A DNA stretch of 64,000 nt. It comes from Sepiola atlantica. Its lineage: Eukaryota; Mollusca; Cephalopoda; Sepiida; Sepiolidae. Below, one piece after another: positions 54,250 to 64,000 of the stretch. The notes under the pieces were generated by a model. That model saw only the letters and a program-made list of their open reading frames with translations, searched no databases and was not told the origin of the DNA. Each line of letters opens with the position of its first letter. The stretch's first letter is position 1. The position numbers and the translations under genes are program-made. The stretch is from assembly GCA_963556195.1 (NCBI GenBank), contig OY744528.1, positions 57,576,082 to 57,640,081 of the forward strand, given 5' to 3'.

Positions 54250-57040
54250 AATAAGCAGCAATTAAGGATGTCAGCTCATTACCTATTAATTATAAGTATC
54301 TGTCACATAATCAGTTGTGCACTAAAATTGAGACATTGCAAAATGAAAAAAATTATTAACAATTGAAAACTTTTGCCAAAAAAACAAAACCCTGAAAATT
54401 GGAAAAACGCTCTTTCCATAAGCATTTTATTATAAGCATTGCTAATAATGACATTCAAAGACTATTCATTAGTTAAACTTGTATTAGGGAATAAGAGATG
54501 TGTTGAATACATTTTAGATAAATGTACACAAGCCATCAGACCTAGATGTAATCCGAATGATAACGATCTGGCATTTTTAGTATTGAAGTTTGGTGGGCCT
54601 TCATTACTCAACTTATTACATCAGTTGATTACCGAATAAATAAGGAGTGCCCTCCCATTAAAAGCTCAGTGTACATTTGTGTGATTGAATGCTTCAAAGC
54701 CAATTTTCCCAAAGACTTTTCTCAAAACTATTCTATTTCCATTAAATGTGATGATAAATGGAAAAATCAGACATGATCCAAGGGTTAATGAACCTCATTT
54801 TAATGAGGTTGGCAAAAATTTTAATTCATTTGAAGGTGCTGACTTGATCCAACAGAAGTTGGCTTCAGATGATGTCCATGTACCAAAAGAGTATTTAGTT
54901 GCTGGAGTGGCATCCTTCACATCTCTGGATCCTTTTAAAGTAATTCTCATTTGCTCAAAGAAGGAGTTCTTTGGCATGGTTTCATTATATAGTGATATTT
55001 CTCAAGGTTTGATGGATAACAATGGAGCTCCACCCCTCAACTTTTGCACTGATGGTGATGGGATAAGAAGACAGGCAATCAACTCCCTTATGAGTTTTTC
55101 ATTGAATTTGGAACTTCTTTTATTAGAACTAATTGGAATGTTACCATTGGTAGATTTAATGGTAAGCAAATTTAATGAATCATCAAATTTTGATGTTAAA
55201 CATTTAGTTAAAAGATGTTGGAGCAACATTATTAAAGGTATTATGAAAATTCAGAGGGTGACATTGCTAAATGCAAATAAACTACTTCAGGTTTCAACTA
55301 TTGATTTTCATGATGTAGAAAATATCATTTATCCAAAGACAAACAAAATGTACCCACTGCAACTGCATGCTTATTGAAATTTGTGGATGCAATTACAACA
55401 GACAAAATAAACCTTATCTCATACAAACTTTATCAAAGACAACTTAAAGCTTCTTGCTGTAGTGTATGAAGGACTTCGTTTATATTCATATGTAGAATTT
55501 TCCCTTTCCAAACAAATTCAAATGGTTTCAAAAGCTGCATATTCGCTGTTATTCGTATTTCAACTTCCAAACATAAATATTATTCTATCTCAATTATATC
55601 ATGATATACAATCTACATTTATCAATTCAGTGTTTTGCATAGCCAAGATTCAAATAAAGTGCCCTCATTCCTGTATATATCTTGTCTTTAATGGAACAGA
55701 TACAATTGAGTTATTTTTTTCATTTGGTAATTGTCGCTTAATGTATAAGCACAATATCTTTGATGCACTTGATCTGGTCTATTGTTCTAATGCCATTTGC
55801 AAATGTGACAATATTCTAACCCAGCATTCTGAATGGGTTAAAAAAGGACGAACATCAAGACATCTTGCACTTAACTATTCAAACATCAAAGACTGGACTG
55901 GTGACCTTGTTGTCGGTAATGTGAATTTAGCAAAGGACTGGAAAATTGGACTACTAGAGTTTCAGAGAGTTGTGATCAAGATTGATACTGATTTTGAAAT
56001 CAATGTGCTGGAAAAATCAGGAGTGACTCTGAAGAAGATCAATTGAAAGCTGGTTGGTGTAACGTTAGCAAAAAATAATTGGTCACAAGAAGCAGCAACA
56101 AAGCTGACCACGCATGTTCAAGATGAGGTGGATTCACTAGCTGAACTAATAACCCCAAGAGTCTCACCATATGGTTGAGATTGATGGGGAAATCGTTTAC
56201 AAAGCAACTGTACTTAAGTTGACAGCTTTAAGTCGGTTATCTTGTGATCGACTTATACTGATTCAGTCTAAAAACGTATCAGGACCAGGATAGTTATGTG
56301 AATTTAGACAATATTGTCTCTGTTGGTGATCCGATCGTTATTAATCACAATGATGCACCCAAAGTAGGAAACATTTGTAAAATAGATAGCGGTGAAATAA
56401 AATACAGGAGGAATTAGAGCAACCACATGTAACAATCAATGTCCAGATTCTTCAAGTAAAAGAATTTGATGACTGTTTATTTGGGGATGGAACTTTCATA
56501 GGATCTCCTGTTGGGGTAGCAGGAATCAATTGCCTTACTATAGAAACCCAAATATCCATGACCCCTCCTTGGTATTTCTTTAGTAAGGAGTTGGTAATCA
56601 TACATTCCTTTCAACTGATGGGGGGGGGGGAAGTACCCTGTAAAATCTGCAAGAAGAAGATACAGCTTTCTCAAATGCGCCTTCATATTGCATTCCACAA
56701 TGTTCGTGGAGAAATAAATGTTGCAAGTGAACAGATATGTGGATTTTGTGGAGGAGATGGGTGTATAATATCTCTAAAACAAACATCCCACAAAAGTAGT
56801 AAGAAATATTATCACCCCAGGCAATGCTGATACTTTTATCTATACAAAGGTATTCTTACCAAGGCAATAAAAAAGAATCCATGTTCTAATAAAATAATTG
56901 TCTTATATGTAATTTACATGGATGGAGCTATAATCTTGAAGTTCATTATAACATTAGTCATAAAAATGAAGCAGCACCAGCTCCATATTCTAATGATAAA
57001 GTTAACTTAATTAAAATGATATTCAAGTAACAGTGATTAT
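54250..57040 (+). pseudogene. Transposase-like gene of an unclassified family, with C-terminal zinc fingers
   Basis: The frames are collinear: LAFLVLKFGGPSLLNLLHQL (about 54568-54627); a 230-codon frame at 54685-55377 with KIRHDPRVNEPHF, NFCTDGDGIRRQAI (about 55035-55085) and FDVKHLVKRCWSNII (about 55190-55235); a 194-codon frame at 55462-56046 with HDIQSTFINSVFCIAK, NGTDTIELFF..FGNCRLMY (about 55690-55750) and HSEWVKKGRTSRHLALNYS (about 55825-55885); then VPCKICKKKIQLSQMRLHI (about 56630-56690), CGFCGG and, in another frame, CNLHGWSYNLEVHYNISH (about 56910-56965). The family occurs in repeated copies in molluscs and has distant relatives in basidiomycetes. The spaced acids in DGDG, D.KH and TD..E..F suggest an RNase H-like DDE core; that is inference. 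Six or more stops and frame changes separate the blocks. Confidence 0.65.
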
Positions 57041-57516
57041 GATGACATTTCATCCCCAAGTTTATTTGCTATTGTTTTGTAGAGTAATTTTATATTTTAA
57101 GCAAAGTTGGAATAGCAGAAATTGCTGTATAATTTTTTGTGAAATGAACATTAATTATTAAGGAAGTTCTTAGAATGTTAAGTTTGTCCAACATATGTGT
57201 ATTTCCCAAATCACTTTAACATTTTTCAGATTTTTGCATGAAAAAGAAATATATATGTAGGATGTCATTAAGAAAATTGGTGAAGTCTTTACCTTTTTTA
57301 TTTCCACTTGGCAAAACTATTACTGTGGCAGTATTCACTTGTCTGTTGATTGATAATTAAGATTAATTAGCGTACAAGTGAATATTTCCACAGCAATAGT
57401 TAAATTTTGCTAAATTATTTTTGTTTTCTAAATATTGACAAAACTTCTCAATGTAATTATACTTATTTACATTTATGGAAAATTGTAATTCACATTTGTA
57501 CTGAGTTATATGAAAG
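57041..57516. other. Spacer without a gene
   Basis: An AT-rich sequence between two transposons. ACTATTACTGTGGCAGTATT...GTGAATA (57315-57341) and GTACAAGTGAATATTTCCACAG (57372-57393) form a loose inverted pair. Confidence 0.5.
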
Positions 57517-59692
57517 TAGGGGTGGGACGTAATGGGTGAAAATTTCAGATTCATGCAAGTAGTATTTTTTTGTGTTCATTTATACATAAATAACACTAAA
57601 CAATCAAACATTTTGAAAATTTTGCAAAATTCAGAAGGTGCAGGACAAAAATAGCCGTTAGGGCTCCATGGGACTCAAAATCCATCATTTTTCGGTGAAA
57701 AAGTGATTTCATGCGACATTGCAGGTCCTAAAACATCCTCAAAAGCTATGAATGGATATAGATGGTTAAATCTGATATAGTACTGTAATTTAGGACCATT
57801 TTCAGGCTGTAAAAGGGTTTTCATGAATGTAGAATAGCCAAAAACTAGTGAAAAATAGCCAAAATTTCCAACATCAAAAGCTTCACATGTGTGGGACACA
57901 CATAGGAGATGTAGAGGTACATGATTGGAAGAGAGAGACGCAGCGATCAGCTGTTCAATTTGGAGATTCTTCTGAACGGAATCTGTCATGACAGCTGTCA
58001 GTTTTTCCCAAATCAAAGCTTGATTGTACCCTACTGTCAGAGACAAACGATTAAGTGATGCCAAAAAAAGATTTACAATGTTCCTTTGATCTTCAACTGC
58101 GTTTAGTGAACGCAGACGAAATTTCTTCCCACTATTAGTTTGAATCACCAATGATGGCCACTCACCATTTAGTCTTTTGCGGGTTGTGGTGGCATAGTGG
58201 AAGGTTACCACATCAGATAGAGTAGTATCAAGAAGTGCTAAGGCAGCATTTCTTTCTTCCTGGATTGCCATCAAGTGCTTCATCTTCCGAATCATCTTTG
58301 CTGATGGGAGAACATACTTATATTGTATATATTCTTCCTCAGTGTGAGGTTCAACTTCATCTTTTTCAACATCAGCTTTCAGAGCGTAGTTCAACCCCAG
58401 ATGTTTCTCAGTCGCAACCTTATACGGCATCCGTGCTGCTTCTGGAGAAATGTTTGTGGCTGATGAGGAAGCAGCCAATGCAATCTTGATGTTTTGCTTC
58501 CTTCACGGAGATTGAAAGTCATATCTGTCTGAATTTCAACTTCATTACAGCTGACTGTGGTACGTACCCTCCCTGACCGCTGCACAGCAAAATTGATATT
58601 AGTATCACTATCGTCGAGAGTACTGTTCATTATTGTAACCCTTTCTTCTTACTCTGTAACTGAAATAGCCATCTCTTGCTCCTCCCTTTCCTCCGTCTCA
58701 ACAACCATTGATTCGTGTTCTTCATCGATATGCATGTTGTCAATTATGACCTTCCGGTTGAGTGCAACTTGATCAAAGAAAAACTGTTTCTCATTTGCAT
58801 CAAACATCTCCACGTCAACACCCTTTCCCAGAATATTGAAAAGAATGTGATTTTTTGTCTTCCATTGAATCAAGTTTGACCTCTTCGATCCATGGCCCTT
58901 CTGAACTTTGCTATTGTACTCTCAAGTATCGAGCAAGTTTATCTGTCACTCCTTTTATTGTTGTTAGTTTAATGTCTCTTCCAAATGCTCTTTGCCAGTG
59001 AGCCAGCAGACACAGAGAAAATTGATGGAGATGCTCTTTTTGTTTTGTAGATCCATAAGTTGGAGCATATTGAACTATGGCCAAAACGCACTCATGTACA
59101 GTTGGGGAGGTTTTCAAGCAAAGTGAAATCCCAATCATCGTACTGATACTTTGTTCCACTCATCCTATCTTCTCAACTAAACTAAACTGAACTGAAAACA
59201 AAAGAAAATAATTGTTATTAAACTGCTTGAATATAATACAATGCAATGGTTTCGACACTACAATGGTGTCAACTATCTACATCCATTCATAACCATTGTA
59301 GAGGCTTGGGAACCAATTATGTTGCTTAACGGAGGATTTTGGCTAATTTGGGCTATTTTTCACTAGTTTTTGGCTATTTTACATTCATAAAAACCCTTTT
59401 ACAGCCTGAAAATAGTCCTAAATTACAGTACAATATCAGATTTAACCATCTATATCCATTCGTAGCTTTTGATGATGTTTTAGGACCTGCAATGTCACAT
59501 GAAACCACTTTTCACCGAAAAATGATGGATTTTGAGTTCCGTGGAGCCCTAACGGCTATTTTTGTCCTGCACCTTCTGAATTTTGAAAAATGTTTGATTG
59601 TTTGATAGTTTAGTGTTATTTATGTATAAATGAACACAAAAAAATACTACTCGCATGAATCTGAAATTTTCACCCATTACGTCCCACCCCTA
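57517..59692. mobile_element. Complete LTIR DNA transposon with TA flanks, copy 2
   Basis: Both ends read TA followed by GGGGTGGGACGTAATGGGTG on their own strand, and the inverted arms extend about 345 bp (57517-57860 and 59351-59692). If TA is the duplicated target, the element resembles Tc1/mariner-type or other TA-targeting transposons, but arms of this length and the encoded protein do not fit standard Tc1/mariner. The 1.5-kb interior carries a decayed minus-strand transposase gene. Copy 1 (7436-) shares one end but has another gene behind it. Confidence 0.88.
57873..59162 (-). pseudogene. Putative transposase of the LTIR element (MTDS family), decayed
   Basis: The ATG at 59162 opens MSGTKYQYDDWDFTLLENL, which runs to a stop and continues in another frame as VHECVLAIVQYAPTYGSTKQ and LAHWQRAFGRDI (about 58980-59100). 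Then VETEEREEQEM (about 58670) and the long frame from 58478: EEYIQYKYVLPSAKMIRKMK, VTFHYATTTRKRLNGEWPSL (about 58155-58215), WEKLTAVMTDSVQKNLQIEQ (about 57950-58010) and HVPLHLLCVSHTCEAFD (about 57875-57925). The order matches a repeated, uncharacterised family from corals and molluscs, where further sequence follows after SHT.E..D; here it is cut off and the frame runs into the left LTIR. The Asp in MTDS may be part of an RNase H-like core. That role is inference. Confidence 0.7.
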
Positions 59693-60884
59693 TTTTTAAT
59701 GTTGGGAAAAAATCCAGCTCCCCATAAAGGGACACTCTGGATTGGTGTAGTTTTGATTAGTTCCTGCTTTCAATCTTCAATCAGTCTTATGCAGGATGAT
59801 TCAATAATTAACCCATGCTATATTTTCATACTACGAATCTCTATACTCACGTATTGAGCACTGTTGAAATACTAAAAATATATATACGTAATATATTATA
59901 TTATTTTATTATCAGGGCTACCCGGCATTGCCCAGGCCATAAAAAAAACAAAATAGAAGAGTTTAAAGTGTGTGTAACATCTTTATATTAAAACTCCTAT
60001 CTCTCTCTGGTTTGGTTGACTAAAACAGGCATGTTCAAACTCACATAGTTATATGCAGGCGATTAGAGCATCAGTGCACATGGCCAGGGTTGCGTAGTGA
60101 CACCATGGGTGTTTGGAATACAGTGCACATGCTCACCTTTTAGCTGTTTCCGACCAGCTCTTTTGCGCCTAATATAAACAGTTTCAGCCGAGATGCCGAC
60201 GTCACAATGTTAAACTGTTAAATAAAATAATATAAATTGTAGAGATGTTGGTACTTTTAATTGAAACCTGGTGCCCCTTTTCTTTTTCATCTCCAGCAAG
60301 GCCAGTCAGATGAATACAGACACCACTACAAAATGGTTATCTACAATCTCCAAAAAGCATCTCAACCTCACCTACTGTTATTTTTTGTTGTTATGGTTCA
60401 GTAGGCAACCTGTAAGTTTGAACCCGTTGGTAGATAGGCTAGTTGTTTGAATCTATACTGATTAATCTCCAAAAGATGTAACATTTCCATTATTTATTTA
60501 TCTATGATAAATAAATAATGGAAATGGTAGTTTGCTTGAAATGTACCCCAGCCTTCTAGCTAAGTGACGTCACCAAATTGACCGTTCCTGAGTTAGGTTG
60601 GTAACCTGGTACTGCTCGGAAAAGTCGCTGCTCCAGTGAAGGCTGCAAATGTTGAAAGGCCTGCTCCAGCGATTACTCACTTCCACACTGTGTTTGATAG
60701 ATCAGTGGGTAATTATCCGGATTGGGTCAGCAACTTAGTCCCACTGCGAATCGAAGGGTCATTTCAAGCAGAACAATTAAAAGAAAAAGAAAATCTTCAA
60801 CAACTCGGTCTGTTGAGTTTTTTTTTAGAAGAATAATTATTTCGCAAACGTAATAGAAAAAAAAGAAAACTTGTATAACTTTCA
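59693..60884. other. Spacer with dispersed repeats and a palindrome
   Basis: 59714-59750 resembles 15549-15585. GGGCTACCCGGCATTGCCCA at about 59916-59935 belongs to the family seen at 48906. A region at 60020-60230 is somewhat GC-richer but has no gene that I recognise. The frame at 60636-60836 shows no known domain. Confidence 0.5.
60482..60526. repeat. Perfect 21-bp palindrome
   Basis: Arms 60482-60502 and 60506-60526 are exact reverse complements with a TAT loop. It is AT-rich, and no neighbouring copy was found. Confidence 0.95.
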
Positions 60885-61510
60885 CAGATAACATGAATTG
60901 GAACAAATACATAGAAGACATTGCCAAGGCTGCCGCAAATAAGGTGGGCTGCCTCTACCATGCCAGTAAACTTCTCACACCTGACATTATCCTGTATCTC
61001 TACAAAGCCACCATCCGCCCATGTATGGAGTATTGTTGCCACATCTGGGCTGATGCATTATCCGCTAGTCTCTCCCTCTTAGACAAGGTCCAAAAAAGAG
61101 TCGCTAACTTGATAGGTCCTTTACTATCCACCAAGCCTGTCCCATCGCCGCAATGTTGCTTCCTTGTGCCTGTTTTACAAGTACTTCAATGGATTGTGCT
61201 CTGATTCACTAGACCAACCCGACAATCTGCCAAATCCCATCCATACACTGTGGAGGTCTCCAGATGCCGAAGAGCTTTCTACTCCAAAAGCTTCTTTCCT
61301 CGTGCGGCTTGACTCTGGAACTCCCTCCCTGCTTCCTACTTTCCTGACGTTACTGACATGCAGAAATTTAAAACTAATGTAAACAGACATCTCGCTGCGC
61401 AGCTCATAATTTAGGTTACCCCCCCCCCCCCATACCTTCACCCTTTTTTCTCAGTAGCCCTTACGTCTACAGTGACGGCCTGCCTTGTTTGGGGTGAACT
61501 ATGGTAAAAA
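60885..61510 (+). mobile_element. LINE family A, C-terminal and 3' end fragment
   Basis: The frame at 60893-61204 reads MNWNKYIEDIAKAAANKVGC, LYLYKATIRPCMEYCCHIWA (about 60990-61050) and LDKVQKRVANLIGPLLSTK, then shifts near 61130 to MCLFYKYFNGLCSDSL and, in another frame, MQKFKTNVNRHLAAQL (about 61360-61410). The 3' tail ACCTTCACCC...GCCTTGTTTGGGGTGAAC matches the other family A ends. It is the least diverged family A fragment here, but it is 5' truncated and frame-shifted. Confidence 0.85.
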
Positions 61511-64000
61511 ATAAAAAATTACAAGTCAAGATAGTTCTATAATTTCTAACTCTTAGCTCTGTTTTTGGATAGACACTCTTAAAGTTAGTGAGCGATGTTT
61601 AGGTTTTTTACAATGTGGATTCAGTGGGTGAGCAGAATGGAGTCTCTGAAGCCTGTTACACTTTGCCTTATATTTAAATCAGATGGGCATGGCATGGCCC
61701 CGCCCCTAATAAAGTTTAGTCAGAGAACAAAAGAAAAAAATGTTTCCCCATTATCGTTTTCTCTTTGTTTGTGATTTTCAAAGCCCCTCCATTACTCACT
61801 TCTCCCTGGGGGGAGATCCATCTCCTCGACTCATTCACAGATAACTGAGAAAATGTAATCCCACCAATGGCTGTAAGTCCTCTTAACTTACGTCTACCAA
61901 AACCAACTTGTCGGCTATATACCTGAGTGGCAGTTATCGGTTCAACTCACACCTGTCCTGTGTACAAGCCACAACTTGGAGCGGAAAAATGACATTTTAA
62001 CTAACCAACCACCACAACCCTTTTGTCAGTTATCAAAAAAAGAAACTTATTCTCTATTCTGACACCAAATCTTATTTTTCGGCCACACCTGACTTATCAC
62101 ATTGGCTGTTATTTCAATACAACAGTGACAATCGACATGTCCAATCCTAGACTGCCCGACACCGTCATCTGCTCTTATTGGGTTTTGTTTAATAAAAATA
62201 TCCATGTCTTTCCCTGTTAATTCATACTAACGCGATACTCTGATTGTTGACCTTCGTAGGCCCACTTCTAATTCATACTAGTGTTGTATTTTGGTTTTCA
62301 TCTTCATAGGTCCGTTCAACATTGCCACAGAAGAATTGCTGGTAATAAGTATATAGGTATTTATTAAGGCTGATAGCAATGCAGAAAACTGGAATAGTGA
62401 ACAAAAATAATAAAAGACTATATTTGTGATATTTATCTTCACAATTATCTATTTATTTTTCTTAAATCTTTCACATACAATATAAGTAAATATAAGACAT
62501 TGTTAATATTAATAAAATCCGGGATGTTGGAAAAAATTTTGATATTTCAAAAAAGAAAAAACAAAACTTCTATCGATGTAAAGGACATTTCTTTCCTTTA
62601 GACAGCTAGAACTTTTGTTCCGCAGTCAGTGGCTAAGTCGTGGTCAGTTGATGCCTCAAATGTGCCTCGGTGCCCCAGAGAAATAAACGGCCATAAAATG
62701 AAAACTTTTTTCAAAAATCAATAAATGAATGTAAAAAAGAAAAAACGAATAAAAGAACTAAGAAATATTTAAAAACTGGATCATCAATTAAAAAATAGGT
62801 GCTTTTCTGTTAGTGGCCAGATTGGTGATGGTCAGAAAGTGGGTGATCATTTTACAATAAATTATATAAGAAAGTGATCCCCCATCTAAAATATTTTATA
62901 CAAATTAAAAAAATTTCTTTTTCAACAGATTTGTAAAATAATAAACAGAATTTTCTAGCAACATGATAGGTTATTGTATGCAGAAAAGAAAATTGATCCA
63001 TAAAAAGGTGAAAAAATGGGTGGTTGTAAATAACGAAAAAGTGCCAAAAAATAAATATAACTATATATAATTAATTAGGACATTATATATAAGAACATGT
63101 AATCTATATAATAAAGTAAAGTTGATTTTTCCCGTCTGCATTAAGACACAATAGCTTAATTAACAAAACCTTCATATGCTAATCTGTGCTGACATCCAAT
63201 TAGGCTAAGCCTGATGTGTTTCCAGAAATTATGCATTCATTTCATCTTTCAATATTTATTATATTTTCTCCAGGTAATCTGATTCTCCCAAATAAGAATC
63301 CCCCCCCAAACAGGTGGCTGCCATTTTTATTGGCTACTAATTATCTACTCTAACTGCTACCCATAACACTGGTGCCTAATTTTCCATGGCATAATAATGA
63401 TACTAGCACTGCTAATTCCGGAATAATGACATACTTGCTTTAGTATTACTGCTTATACATATTGACTGCTTTCTTTTTAAGTTCACTTCGCATTTTTTTA
63501 CATATGATTTACGTAATAAGAAAATAACAGTACTGGGGCTCTCCAGAAAAATTAAACTAATACAGATTATTTATTTAGAATGTGGATTTCATTTGAGAAT
63601 AGAGGATTAGACGTATTTACGAACGCTTCATATTCCTGAAAAAACAACAAATTTCCGCAAAGACTTTAGACGTCTGCATCAGTAAGCTTTTTTGATTATT
63701 TTATTTATTAGTTCTCTTACTATAATTTATCGATTTCATTTGTTTGCAAAGAATAAATACTTAATTAAAACTTTATTTTTTAAACATTATTTTTTCACCA
63801 AAAAGTTGATACTAAGATTTCTGGGATGTTGAAATGTGAAAGAACTGTTTTTTTTTTTTAATAAGCTTGAGTTGCGAATATAGAAGAAATATGTTAAACT
63901 AATACTTTACTTATTCATATTTTGATTTAAATTATTTTTATATAAGTCACTAATAGATTACTTATTTTCATCGAACCTGATTCAATGAAACATGTCATCA
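61511..64000. other. Stretch without a recognised gene
   Basis: AT-rich sequence within the presumed PNPO intron 3. I looked for the next PNPO exon and did not see it. The reading frame at 62023-62220 has no domain. A short C run lies at 63301-63307. Confidence 0.6.

Noticed and set aside
62023..62220. Frame containing CSYWVLFNKN, checked as a possible PNPO SNPFA..FYW exon
   Set aside because: Neither the preceding residues nor the splice sites fit PNPO; the resemblance is limited to YW.
1..64000. CRISPR arrays, bacterial operons or phage genes
   Set aside because: The spliced gene, long introns and eukaryotic retroelements show animal nuclear DNA. The tandem arrays have no unique spacers.
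1..64000. Cephalopod origin as a firm call
   Set aside because: Long introns and TA repeats suggested it, but the abundant tRNA-derived SINE tail that I associate with octopus and squid was not seen, so the phylum is left open.

Overview
This is a stretch of AT-rich invertebrate animal nuclear DNA. The clearest host gene is pyridox(am)ine-5'-phosphate oxidase (PNPO), of which three exons lie on the + strand at 15030-15068, 36500-36656 and 41267-41366. They have consensus splice sites and matching phases and are separated by introns of about 21.4 kb and 4.6 kb. The remaining 3' exons are not in the window; the ATG and N-terminal part probably are. Almost everything else is repeat-derived. The mix of non-LTR and Gypsy elements, a Penelope-like element, mariner and hAT elements, and several unclassified transposon families shared by molluscs, cnidarians and arthropods, together with very long introns and many TA microsatellites, fits a lophotrochozoan (perhaps a mollusc) or a cnidarian. 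I cannot fix the phylum from sequence alone.

Layout. 1-7.4 kb: a probable hAT-type non-autonomous element (654-2788) inside a TA repeat, a broken minus-strand gene of a widespread unclassified family (3485-4790) carrying a 26-bp palindrome, a 28-bp minisatellite (4821-5794) and a minus-strand LINE. 7.4-11.8 kb: a long-terminal-inverted-repeat (LTIR) end followed by a decayed gene with a PIN/FEN-like domain and a cysteine-rich tail. 12-21.8 kb: LINE fragments of at least three families and the 3' end of a Gypsy element; PNPO exon 1 sits here. 21.8-27 kb: AT-rich sequence with no genes seen. 27-36 kb: a dead mariner-type transposase, a 29-bp minisatellite derived from a Penelope-like element tail, a SINE-like repeat and several LINEs including one with a YADD box. 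36.5-41.4 kb: PNPO exons 2 and 3, with a Gypsy gag remnant between them. 41.8-44.1 kb: an internally deleted Gypsy element. 46-48.4 kb: three repeats headed by the 5' domain of U2 snRNA, all on the minus strand. 50379-52942: a hAT-type element with a perfect 8-bp target duplication and nested fold-back structures. 54.3-57 kb: a transposase-like gene with zinc fingers. 57517-59692: a complete LTIR element flanked by TA with a decayed transposase. 60.9-61.5 kb: another LINE fragment.

The best candidate for something under-described is the LTIR element family (TA-flanked, arms of about 345 bp). Next come the U2-headed modular repeats and the two short inversions that look like template-switch events.
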